Shown piece by piece: positions 18,794 to 29,017 of a stretch of 64,000 nt of DNA. Under the pieces are notes generated by a model. It searched no databases. It saw nothing but the letters and a program-made list of their open reading frames with translations, and was not told the DNA's origin. Origin of the DNA: Symsagittifera roscoffensis (taxonomy: Eukaryota > Xenacoelomorpha > Acoela > Convolutidae); assembly GCF_963678635.1 (NCBI RefSeq), contig NC_087062.1, forward strand, positions 41,742,395-41,806,394, read 5' to 3'. The position numbers were made by a program, and so were the translations under genes. Each line of letters starts with the position of its first letter. The first letter of the stretch is position 1.

Positions 18794-19513
18794 ATGGCGT
18801 TCCAAGATAGATTTGGCTCCCAATGGTTGAACGTCATCCCGTGCAAAAATTTAAGGTTAAAACTGTCGAACCAACAACTCAGAATTGCGATCGGACTTCG
18901 ATTAGGCTCAAAAATATGCGAACGGCATAAATGCGTGTTTGGAAAAGACGTTACCGAGGATCGTTGGCATGGTCTTTTTTGCCTCAAAAATGCAGGGAAA
19001 TTCTCTGGGCATTCAAACCTGAATGCCCTGATAAAGCAGAGTTTATCTTCTACTCACATTCCCTCTGTTTTAGAACCACGACACCACTACAGGACCGATC
19101 AGAAGCGACCAGACGGTTTGACGCTCGTTCCATGGGCTGCTGGTGAGCAGCTCTTGTGGGATTTAACGGTAGTAGACTCCTTAGTTCCTTGTAGGATTAA
19201 TGCCGGGTATGTTTGTAACCCTTGTACGGCTGCCGCTGATGCGGAAGAGCAACAAATTGACAAGTATAAAGATCTTGTAAATGATGGATATCTTTTTCAA
19301 CCGCTAGCTTTTGAAATTCAGGGCGCGGCCGGCCCCAGCACAGAAAATTTTTTGAGCAAGTTTTGTAAGAAGCTAAGCATATGCACTGAGGAACCCAGAG
19401 CAGGCAGCTTTTTAAAACAGAGAATTTCCCTGGCAATACAGATTGCGAACGCCGCTTGCTTACTCGGAACAAAAAATGACAAAATAACTTTCGACGAAGT
19501 TTTTTATTTGTAA
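18794..19513 (+). pseudogene. Restriction-like endonuclease C-terminus of the LINE
   Basis: 239 codons open, the best preserved part of the element. It starts with a Cys/His cluster (Cys42, His45 or Cys47, His59, Cys63, His73) that precedes the nuclease. KRPDG follows at 104-108, then WD at 122-123, Lys157-Tyr158, and Glu174 in FEIQG. The RPD-x(n)-D-K spacing is that of the PD-(D/E)XK nuclease of R2/NeSL-type LINEs, which nicks the target to prime reverse transcription. It runs to the element's 3' end; no poly-A tail is evident. Confidence 0.8.
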
Positions 19514-19739
19514 CACTTGTATATTATATTTTCTCGTATCGAGTTGCGTGTTCTTATTGAAGAAACGTAACCCGTATCAATTTTAATTGAAAAATACTTA
19601 AACACTTGTCATCTTCTTTTATGATTATCACTTCCATATCTAGAAAAATCCAAGGATTTTGACTGGAATTCAAGATGAAGGGTTTCATGAGTGTAACCTG
19701 GGTTACTATGATATTTTTGACCTTCTGATTTACTCTAAT
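19514..19739. other. LINE 3' region and junction, non-coding
   Basis: AT-rich sequence between the endonuclease stop and the next R1 array. It probably contains the LINE 3' UTR; the exact end cannot be placed because the truncated MITE does not resume. Confidence 0.4.
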
Positions 19740-20220
19740 TTTGACAAGGTTTCCAGAATCAAGGAAATAAGATGACTAAGTTAACTCTAGAAATTTTAAG
19801 TTATTAGTATAAACTCCAAAATTTTTATTGTTTCGACCATTTGGTTGCTTCATTCGACCTGCCCGTTCAACGGTTTCTTTTGCCCAGCGATGGCCCTCAG
19901 GTAGGAGTTCTGGGTTCTTTCTATCAGTAACAAGACAGCTCCACTCGAATGGGTTCTTGTCGGACAAAAAACGAAAGGCAATTTGATTCTACACAGATTT
20001 TTTGTCAATTTTTCCGCAATTCTTATTATTTTTTTCTGATATTTTGACTTTTTCATTTCAGTTGCTGCGATAAATTTGAGCACGAAATGGCCAAATTGAA
20101 TTTTTCTGAAAAACCATTTCAGCCCAAAATCGAAGCAAAACTTCAGGATACGACCGACTGGCATTTACTCCCCAGACTTAAGATCAAGATCGTAATACAG
20201 CTTAAAGGCTACAAACAAAC

Positions 20221-20478
20221 TACCGGGGCTAGGTCTTTTACCAGACCGACCTTTTACCAGACCGATCTTTTACCAGACCACAAGGCAATAATTCAATTAA
20301 GATAAAATTAAACAAGTGGAAGATTCAAAAAGGAAGCGGATAGAACAAACAAAATTTAGCTGAGAAACCGTGAAATCCCTGTCTTCAACCAGACTAAACG
20401 GCGTCATTACATCTGTCAATCAAATTTGTTTATCGAGTCTGGTAAAAGGTCGGTCTGGTAAAAGGTCGGTCCCCCAAA
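20221..20478. mobile_element. MITE-like element, copy 3
   Basis: Same inverted-repeat termini as the first copy and at the same point of the R1 unit. It retains both ends (GGTCTTTTACCAGACCGACC left, GGTCTGGTAAAAGGTCGGTC right). Confidence 0.75.
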
Positions 20479-21202
20479 CTACCCCCACTATAGAAATAAG
20501 CACTTCCCATGGCTAGATCTCTAAATACCTAAGACACACGATTCCCGTTAAAAACAGGGTTTGAAACTCAAGTAAACACCAATAGTTTTTATTGGACAGT
20601 GGACCTTTGATTCTTTCCTAAAATGCATCAACCTAAAACTCGCCTTACCTCAGCATCACTGTAAATAGTAAACTCATAACTGTGCATAATACACTCAAGG
20701 AATTAAACTCAATGCTCTATTTTTGATAAAGTTTTCAGAATCAAGTAAATAAGATGACTAAGATAACTCTAGAAGTCTTAAGTAATTAATATAAACTCAC
20801 AAAAATTTATAGTTTCGACCATTTGGTCGCTTCACTCGAGCTGCCCGATCAAGGGTTTCTTTTGTCCAGCGATGGCACTCAGGTAAGAGTTCTCGGTTTT
20901 TTCTATCAGTAACAAGACAACTCTACTCGAATGGGTTCTTGTCGGACAAAAAGCGAAAAGCAATTTGATTCTACAATGATTTTTTGTCAAGTTTCCCGCA
21001 ATTCTTTATAGTTTTTACGGATATTTTGACTTTTTCTTTTCAGTTGCTGCGATAAACTTGAGCACGAAAAGGGCCACTCAAAATTTTCGGAAAAACCATA
21101 TCAGCCCAAAATCGAAGTAAAACTTCAGGATACGACCGATTGGTCTTTACAACTTGGACTTAAGATCAAGATCGTAATACAGCTTAAAGGCTACAACCAA
21201 AC

Positions 21203-21457
21203 AACCGAGGCTTCGTCTTTTACGAAACCGACGTTTTACCAGACCGACCTTTTACCAAACCACAATGCCAAAAAATCAATTAAGATAAACTTAAATAAGT
21301 GGAAGATTCAAAAAGAAAGCGGTTAGAGCAAACAAAACTTTGCTGAGAAACCGTGAAATCATTGTCATCAACCAGACTAAACGGCGTCATTACATCTGTC
21401 AATCAAATTTGTTAATCGAATCTGGTAAAAGTTCGGTCTGGTAAAAGGTCGGTCCCC
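21203..21457. mobile_element. MITE-like element, copy 4
   Basis: Both inverted-repeat ends are recognisable but the left end is mutated (GTCTTTTACGAAACCGACG). The right flank has lost about 60 bp of R1 sequence, joining directly to CTGGCTAGATCTC. Confidence 0.7.
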
Positions 21458-22125
21458 TGGCTAGATCTCTAAATACATAAGACACACGACCCCCGTTAAA
21501 AACAGTGATTGAAACTCAAGTAAATACCATTAGTTTTTTTGGAGAGTGGAACTTTGATCCTTTTTAGATGGATCAACCTAAAAACCCCCTTACCTCAACA
21601 TTACTGTGATAATACACTCAAGGAAGTAAATTCATACTCTAGTTTTGACAAGGTTTCCAGAATCAAATAAATAAGATGACCAAGATAACTCTAGAAGTTT
21701 AAGTAATTAGTATAAACTCAAAAAATTTTTTATCGTTTCGACCATTTGGTTGCTTCACTCGACCTGCCCGATCAAGGGTTTCTTTTGTCCAGCGATGGCA
21801 CTCAGGTAAGAGTTCTTTGTTCTTTCTATCAGTTACAAGACGGCTCTACTCGAATGGGTTCTTGTCGGACAAAACTTCAAAAGCAATTTGATTCTACTTT
21901 GATTTTTTTTTCAAGTTTTCGAAATTCTCAATATTTTTTTCTGATACTTTGACTTTTTCATTTCAGTTGCTGCGATAAACTTGAGCACGTAATGGCCAAC
22001 TCGAATTTTTCGGAAAAATCATTTCAGCCCAAAATCGAAGTAAAACTTCAGGATGCGACCGACAGGCATTTACTCCCCAGACTTAAGATCAAGATCGTAA
22101 TACAGCTTAAAGGCTACAACCAAAG

Positions 22126-22380
22126 TACCGGGGCTAGGTCTTTTACCGGACAGACCTTTTACCAGACCGATTTTTTATCAGACAACAAGGCAATAATTCA
22201 ATTGAGATAAACTTAAATAAGTGGAAGATTCGAAAAGGAAGCGGATAGAACAAACAAAACTTTGCTGAGAAACCGTGAAATCCCTGTCTTCAACCAGACT
22301 AAATGGCGTCATTACATCTGTCAATCAAATTTGTTTATCGAGTCTGGTAAAAGGTCGGTCTGGTAAAACGTCGGTCCCCC
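22126..22380. mobile_element. MITE-like element, copy 5
   Basis: Full-length, with both ends; position in the R1 unit is identical to copies 1 and 3. Confidence 0.75.
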
Positions 22381-23068
22381 AAACTACCCCCACTCTAGAA
22401 ATAAGCACGTCCCATGGCTAGATCTCCAAATACCTAAGACACACGATTACCGTTAAAAACAGAGTTGAAACTCAAGTAAACACCATTAGTTTTTTTTGAA
22501 CAGCGGACCGTTGATCCTTTTTAGATGGATCAACCTAAAACCCGCCTTACCTCAACATTACTGTGTATAATACACTCATTACTGTGCATACTACACTCAA
22601 GGAAGTAAATTCAGTTTTCTAATTTTGACAACGACTCCAGAACTAAGTAAATAGGATGACTAAGATAAATCTAGAAGTTTTAGTTAATTAGTATAAACTC
22701 AAAAAAGTTTATCGGTTGGACCATTATCTGCTTCACTTGACCTGCCCGATCAAGGGTTTCTTTTGTCCAGCGTGGGCACTCTGGTAAGAGTTCTCGGTTC
22801 TTTCTATCAGGAACAAGACAGCTCTACTCGATTGGGTTCTTGTCGGACAAAATTCGAAAAGCATTTTGATTCTACAGTAATTTTTTGTCAAGTTTTGCGC
22901 AATTCTTCATAGTTTTTTCTGATAATCTGAGTTTTTCATTTCAGTTGCTGCGATAAACTTGAGCACGAAATGACCAACTCGAATTTTTCGGAAAAACCAT
23001 ATCAGCCCAAAATCGAAGTACAACTTCAGGGTACGACCGACTGGCATTCACTCCCCAGACTTAAGATA

Positions 23069-23882
23069 GATATACTCACCGCGAATTGTCGTCATGTACG
23101 TTTGCCACCAGATTGTTGATTGCGTCTCAAGCTACATTGCCATTGGTCATTTACCTTTTTTACTTCCCCGAAACTCACAGCCAGGTAAAACTATCACTAT
23201 AGCTAAACAGCAATCAATATCGGCATCCAACTGCACTTTGGACTTTAGCTTTAGAAGCCGTTTAAAACATTTTTTGGTCAACGCGGTCAAAAAACTGTCA
23301 TGCAAAAATTTTAATTTACAAATGAGATACAGTATATTAGATAACAAAATTTCACAGATTAAAATCTTGTTTTTGTTCCCCCAGATTTCAATACAGTTCA
23401 GACTCAAGCCCCAGTTCCTTGTCCCATCTCAAGACTCAAGAATCCTCCCTGAGGACTTGACTTTATTTGACCCCTCTGCCTTCGAGGTACTGGGCCCAGT
23501 CATACTCGACATCGTCACTTGCCTCGACAAGTCTTCTCATCATCGGAGCTGATCACAATATCTTCCCATGTTTTCAGTTGCTCTCAAGCCCGCATCCACT
23601 CTCTCTGTTTCCTGCAGCCTCTTGAGATGTTTATGCAGCTTCTTCACCTTGGACTCCCTAATCAAACAAAAAGAGTGATGCAGGCTCAAGCTCACAATCT
23701 TCGCTAGATATTCCTCTAATTTTGACTCTCTGGCTTTAGTATTACCTCTCGACACCTTGCTAGCCCGTTTCCGTCTATTGGTTATTCCATTGCGATGGGT
23801 AAGCAACGGCTTTTTAAGAATTGGAACATTCGTCCGCCGAGAATACAAACCGATAGAAAATAAAATTAGGTTATGAAACGAG
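23069..23882 (-). pseudogene. Degenerate coding sequence of unknown family
   Basis: The minus strand holds open pieces at 23,147-23,407 (86 codons) and 23,540-23,848 (102 codons, Lys/Arg-rich). I recognise no domain. They lie on the same strand as, and downstream of, the SGNH-ORF remnant and may be its far 3' part. This is inferred from position only. Confidence 0.3.
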
Positions 23883-23921
23883 TAGTAAAGACTTTGAAAC
23901 CAGGTTACAAAGTCTTTACTA
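23883..23921. repeat. 14-bp perfect inverted repeat (hairpin)
   Basis: TAGTAAAGACTTTG and its exact complement CAAAGTCTTTACTA flank an 11-base loop. AT-rich sequence follows, so it could be a 3'-processing hairpin or a remnant of element ends. Confidence 0.6.
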
Positions 23922-23924
23922 TTT

Positions 23925-24150
23925 AAGGCTACCGGTCAAAACGCGCAAATTAACAAAGTTAGTTGCAAAAATAAAGAGCTCATGACTGGGTCTCAGTATC
24001 CCCGGACCACGAAGTCACTCCTAAAAACAAGGCTACTGCTGAATTATCAAATTTTTCTTTTTTTTTCAGTAGACTAAAATAATCATATCCATTGCAGATG
24101 GATCAACACTTTCCCTAAACTCCTAGCTAGCTTCTCAATACCTGAAAAAG
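23925..24150 (-). repeat. Inverted fragment of the U-type LTR-like repeat
   Basis: Read on the minus strand it matches 50,480-50,700 and 54,740-54,950. Shared features are the GAAGCTAG block, the TTGATCCATC...GATGGATATGAT palindrome, AGCAGTAGCCTTG, GGGGATACTGAGA and the CGCG-TTTTG-CCG-TAGCC end. Several indels separate it from those copies. It shows that U-type sequence is dispersed beyond the right-hand array. Confidence 0.75.
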
Positions 24151-24484
24151 AATTTGATGTTATTTAATTCAACTCAGTACACATTAGGAAGCTGAAAGTT
24201 GTTTCAAGAACCAGTTTCCAGTCTTTTCCTCAGACCCTTCCGGATTTTATCTCTTCATTTTTGTCGTTTAAAAATTCTAAATTCTTCTGACCTTTTTCTT
24301 GCGTCTGGTCTTTCGGCTATTGTCACTGCTCAATCTCCTCCTCCTCTGACATTGACTCTTCACTCCCAATCTCTGTGTCTTTTTACACATCGGTGACCAT
24401 TCTGACGCTGTTGGAGGCAGTCCTCCAACACCTCTGCTCTTCTACCCTTTGTTAGCAACAAGGTAGAGGTCTACATTAGTTTCC
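24151..24484. other. Non-coding, no recognised feature
   Basis: AT-rich with T- and C-rich runs. No frame or repeat was recognised. Confidence 0.35.
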
Positions 24485-26019
24485 CTATTTCTTCAGAAGC
24501 TGTTGTGGAGGCAAAACGTGACATTTCTTTTCCAGATTTTCCTTCAACATTTCTTTTCTTTCTCTCCCGCCACAATCACTTGTTTTCAACCTCCCTTTCG
24601 CTGCACTAGTTAGTGCATTCGGATGTGTCTCGAAAGCTCGCTTGAAAGCTTCTGATCCTATGTCTATCTGATACGAACTGTACACTCTGCTGTGCTTTGA
24701 CAAACGCTTTTTGGCGTTTTGTACAAACATGCAGTCATGTTGACTCTGAACCATGGCATCAGTCATTTTCTTGCCCATAATTTCTTTTCTACCATCGAAA
24801 TGTTCATGATTTTACACATTGTCTCAAAAAAGAGAGAGTTTAGACAATCAACTTCTTCTAAATGTTCTTTGGTCGGCGCTGCTTGTCGATTGTTCTCTTG
24901 AAAATGAGCTTCCAGTCATCTAATCGCCATCATAACTCCAACTATCACTATTGTTACGGGCCGTGATGTGTCTGGTAAACCCATGGAGAGCAGTTCTTCA
25001 GAGTCCCAGATCAACACCAGATTACTTCGCCAAGGATACCACCATGTTTGTAGCAAACAACGGCATGGGAACTCCTCATATTTCAAAATGATGCTTCTTC
25101 AATTTCGTTTTTCTGACGATTCCAGCCGTGGTTCTACTTCCATCATCACTCGGCGAATTTCGTCACTATCGTCTACTGCATTGTAATCTGTTGCTGTTGA
25201 TCCTTTCTGCTTGAGCCTTTCAAAGTTCCCACTAGCATATCCCATGAATTTTTTTCCATGTATCGGTTCTAAGTCGTCCTTGGTTTTTCCTTGAACTGCG
25301 GCAAAGATGTTACAGAGTAACTGATAAGATTTTTCCGACATTCCGCAAATCTTACACATTTCACTACTGAAAAGGCTAAATCAACTATGGTTGTGCTCTT
25401 TTTATCCACTGCTACGAGGTGTGCTGGATATCGGCTTTTGCACATCGGAGCCATCGTCGAGCCTCCTAGGTATCTACCTCCAGACGGTCTGCGATAATTT
25501 CACTCTGCCTGATGTTCCTCTCCAGTGATATTGCTTCTCTTCATTATCCGAAAAGCTTCTCTTCAGTTTGTTACACTCCCGAAAACACTTCTACACTGAT
25601 GGCTGTGACCATCTCATGTTTTTGCTCTAGATACAATAGTGACTCTAAAGAATCAAACACGCTGTAGAACCCTAGTGCAGTCACTAGATTCACTTCAGTT
25701 CTTCGATGACAATCTGCGATTAGTTCTGTTTCCGTTTTTGTTTTCATCACTGTATTTCCAAACAGTATCGTCAGTTGCTTATGCTGTCTCGCAAGTGATT
25801 TCACGCAGTCAAGATCTCCCCACATATGACCTTTCAGTCCACAGAAATTTGTCCGACAGCTACCAGGTTTGACAGAGTCCTCTGGTCCCAGCCTTCCAAC
25901 TCTACCCTGTTCTTCCGGTTGCTCCTAGAGGCTGTAGTCATCAAGTGGTAGATGATGTTGAGGTCGCTCAAATTGCAATCTGCATTTAATTCTTTCTGGA
26001 CATCTTGCGTCGCTCGCAA
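24485..26019 (-). pseudogene. Degenerate minus-strand coding pieces, family unknown
   Basis: Open pieces at 24,485-24,778, 25,099-25,359, 25,571-25,825 and 25,834-26,019 lie in different frames, indicating several frameshifts. Compositions are protein-like (charged, leucine-containing helices) and one piece contains CKICGMS. No domain is recognised. They follow on the same strand after the 26,027-26,749 piece and may be one decayed long ORF. Confidence 0.4.
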
Positions 26020-26026
26020 TGTCGAA

Positions 26027-26749
26027 TCAGAACTTGGACTCGGGCACCAAGATGGCTTTAATAACTCCCATCAGGCTCGTTCTCAGTAACTCATCTGAGA
26101 ATCTAAACCCAAATTCTACTCTGTTGTCAGATTTCGTTATGGAAGGTGCAGTCACATTTTCTTCCAATACAAGCCTCAGCTGCGGAGTAGCATTGTTTCT
26201 TACCGTCGATAACAAGCTACATCTAAGCGACACAGCTTGTTCATAATCGAAGTAACAATCACGTATGTCCTCATTGATGAACGGATTATATAATATTCCA
26301 ACAATTTCCGACACACAGTGGTATGACTTCTTTCTGATCGGTGCACAGTAGTCACTGGACCTCAGCAGTGTCCCCCTCGGTTCTTTCGTGAGCCTAAGCT
26401 CCTTATTTGAGAAACTTCGGATTTCTTCGATCTTCTTCGAGGGTTCCAGTTCCACAAGTTCTTTCATGATCACCCGCATTGGCTTGCTTTGGTGAATGCC
26501 CAACAGTGCTTGTAAGATCATGGTCTTTGCTAGGTCACTGCCCTCTCTCACCAACTTGGCACAAGTGTTCAAGGCTGGTGCCGACATTTGCTCCAACATG
26601 AGCCGGACGAAACAGAGGGCGTCTCTCCGTTTCGCACACGCTACTGCCGCTCCTTCACAAAACATAATGTCTCTCAAACGCGTCATCAAGAGCACTTTCT
26701 CTTCTTTCGAACTTTTACCTTCTTCCGAGTCATTCCCGACATACACCAA
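26027..26749 (-). pseudogene. 240-codon helical remnant, family unknown
   Basis: The longest intact piece in the 24-31 kb decayed region. It is predicted mostly alpha-helical, with repeated Leu/Ala patterns and acidic start. I recognise no motif or family. It sits about 5 kb downstream of the SGNH remnant on the same strand. Because the intact ORF3 at 1-2743 runs out of the window, this may show what its missing C-terminal part or a following ORF looks like. Confidence 0.45.
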
Positions 26750-26879
26750 TCGTCAGTCTCGACATACACCAAGCAAGTCTGAGTTGCAGCTTAGTTCGGA
26801 CGTACGTTATTGCTATTAGAGCATGTATTTTTGGAGTGGTTCGCATTTCGTCTTCAAAATGACTTAGCACTACTGCTCT

Positions 26880-27104
26880 TTACGGCAAGTTCACCAATTG
26901 ATCCACCGGTTTCGTGTGCATCTCAGAAAAGACTAACGTTCCATCTGCCTTTTGCTTTATCGTTGTGCCCTGGATCCTTGCTTCCAGGTAGCATTCCATG
27001 TTAGAGTTTTCTAGAGTAAATAGGTTCCTGTATTCTATCATTTCCATGTATCCGCCGGCGGGTTCGTCTATCGAGACTTTGTCAGAAGCTGTCAATCGGG
27101 TCAT
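26880..27104 (-). pseudogene. Coding remnant continuing the duplicated segment
   Basis: 74 codons overlapping, in another frame, the end of the 27,082-27,438 frame. The sequence runs on from the shared DPIDSF end after a one-base shift. It contains GGYMEMIEYRNL and looks protein-like. No family is recognised. Confidence 0.35.
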
Positions 27105-27620
27105 ACTCTACTGGGATCAGCTGTCCTATGAAGCTTCCTTTTCTGTGGTTCATGGATGATGGTTTGGGGTCCTTGAGGGTACTTTCACCAAATTGGCTGA
27201 GTATTTCCATTTCTAGCGTGGTTCCAGTCAGAGTGCGGTCACTCTTCTTGGTTTTATAACTGGCAGATCTCAATCCTGCCATGAGTATGGGTGACAACAT
27301 CGTTATTTCCATTTCTAGCGTGGCTCCAGTCAGAGTGCGGTCACTCTTCTTGGTTTTATAACTGGCTGACCTCAATCCTGCCATGAGTATGGGTGACAAC
27401 ATCGTTACATCGGTCATCGTTCTGGATGTGTTAGGCAATCTGGCATCGCCTTGCCGATTATCATTGAAATCTTGGACTCGCTTTCGTTTAGCTGAGTAGA
27501 CGCCTTCTTTGGAGGTTTGGAATCCACTTTTGTCTTTCCAGTTTTTCTTAACGTTACATTGCTCCCCAACTTCATCTTCATGTCGTTGATCTTGTCAATC
27601 ACCATCTTCGATCGCATTTT
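27040..27620 (-). repeat. Duplicated coding segment, copy 1 (with internal duplication)
   Basis: Closely similar to 28,432-28,920 on the same strand. It contains an extra tandem copy of about 100 bp (27,207-27,305 and 27,306-27,405), absent from the other copy. The coded piece includes MRSKMVIDKINDMKMKLGSN and a Lys/Ser-rich part. Family unknown. Confidence 0.85.
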
Positions 27621-27654
27621 AAATTAACCCCAATTACCCAAATTACCCAAATTA

Positions 27655-28432
27655 CCCACTTACCCAAATTACCCCCACTCTAGAAACAAGCACGTCCCGT
27701 GGCTAGATCTCTAAATACCTCAGACACACGACCCGAGTTAAAAACAGAGTTTGAAACTCAAGTATATACCATTAGTTTTGATTGGACAGTGGACCTTTGA
27801 TCATTTTAGATGGATCAACCCAAAACCCGCCTTACCTCATTATTACTGTGTATAATACACTCATTACTGTGCATAATACACTCAAGGAAGTAAACCGAAT
27901 ACTCAAATTTTGACAAGGTTTCCAGAATCAAGTAAATAAGATGACTAAGATAACTCTAGAAATTTTAAGTAATTAGTATAAACTCAAAAAACTTTATCGT
28001 TTGGACCATTAGGTTGCTTCACTCGACCTGCCCGATCAAGGGTTTATTTGGTCCAGCAATGGCACCCAGGTAAGAGTTCTCGGTTCTTTCTATCAGAAAC
28101 AAGACGGCTCTACTCGAATGGGTTCTTCTCGGACAAAATGCAGAGAATAATTTGATTCTAAACTGTTTTTTTATCAAGTTTTCCGCAATTCTTAATAGTT
28201 TTTTTCTGATATTCTGACTTTTTCATTTCAGTTGCTGCGATAAACTTGAGCACCAAATGGCCAGCTCGAATTTTTCGGAAAAAAATATTTCAGCTCAAAA
28301 TCGAAGTAAAACTTCAGGATACCACCGAATGGCATTTACTCCCCAGACTTAAGATCAAGATCATGTTACAGCATAAAGGCTACAACCAAACTACCGGGGC
28401 TAGGTCTTATACCAGACCGACTTTTTACAATT
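27655..28432 (+). repeat. R1 repeat copy C between duplicated flanks
   Basis: Begins with the R1 tail after the MITE position (CCCCACTCTAGAAACAAGCACG), passes the GATCC palindrome, enters the next unit with its pyrimidine tract and ATTTCAG, then the short ORF (from 28,246). It ends 39 bases into the MITE left end. Flanks on both sides are copies of the same coding segment. Confidence 0.85.
28393..28431. mobile_element. MITE-like element, left end only
   Basis: TACCGGGGCTAGGTCTTATA and one GACCGACTTTTTAC module, then an abrupt switch to the duplicated coding segment. Confidence 0.6.
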
Positions 28433-29017
28433 TCCATGTATCCGCCGGCGGGTACGTCTATCGAGATCTTATCAGAAGCTGTCAATCGGGTCATACTCCA
28501 CTGGGATCAGCTGTCCTATGAAGCTTCCTTTTCTGTGGTTCATGGATGATGGTTTGGGGTCCTTGAGGGTCCTCTCACCATATTGGCTGAGTATTTCCAT
28601 TTCTAGCGTGGCTCCAGTCAGAGTGCGGTCACTCTTCTTGGTTTTATAACTGGCTGACCTCAATCCTGCCATGAGTATGGGTGACAACATCGTTACATCG
28701 GTCATCGTTCTGGATGTGTTAGGCAATCTGTCATCGCTTTGCCGATTATCATTGACATCTTCGACTCGCTTTCGCTTAGCTGAGTTGACAGCCTTCTTTG
28801 GAGGTTCGGAATCCACTTGTGTCTTGCCAGTTTTTCTTAACGTTACATTGCTCCCCAACTTCATTTTCATGTCGTTGATCTTGTCGATCAACATCTTCGA
28901 TCGCATTGTTGCTTTTCGAGTCCTGGACAGGTATACCACTTCTGAGTTGCTTTTTTGGTGCGTCATTTTGATCAGAGAGTTTGTCTCACTTTCATCAGTG
29001 GCATAACCAATTAGCAA
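28432..29017 (-). pseudogene. Duplicated coding segment, copy 2, 181-codon frame
   Basis: Starts MLIGYATDESETNS and runs to DPIDSF at 28,472. This copy is longer at its N-terminus than that at 27,040-27,620 and lacks the 100-bp internal duplication, so it is the more ancestral form. Basic patches (SAKRKR) and a Lys-rich middle are visible. Unknown family; part of the decayed region that follows the SGNH remnant. Confidence 0.5.

Larger units (their letters stand above)
19740..23068 (+). repeat. R1 repeat array B (three full units plus one partial, 0.92-0.98 kb period)
   Basis: Unit anchors CAGAAT(C)AAG...AAGATGACTAAG recur at about 19,753, 20,736, 21,659 and 22,636. Each unit has a GGTTCTTGTCGGACAAAA block, a pyrimidine tract ending ATTTCAG, then GTTGCTGCGATAAACTTGAGCAC and a short open frame (72 codons in the first and third units). 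The MITE-like element follows (absent from the partial fourth unit), then the CTAGATCTCTAAATACC and GATCC-palindrome tail. The fourth unit breaks off at about 23,068 in mid-sequence. Units differ by roughly ten percent, so the array is not very recent. Confidence 0.9.
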
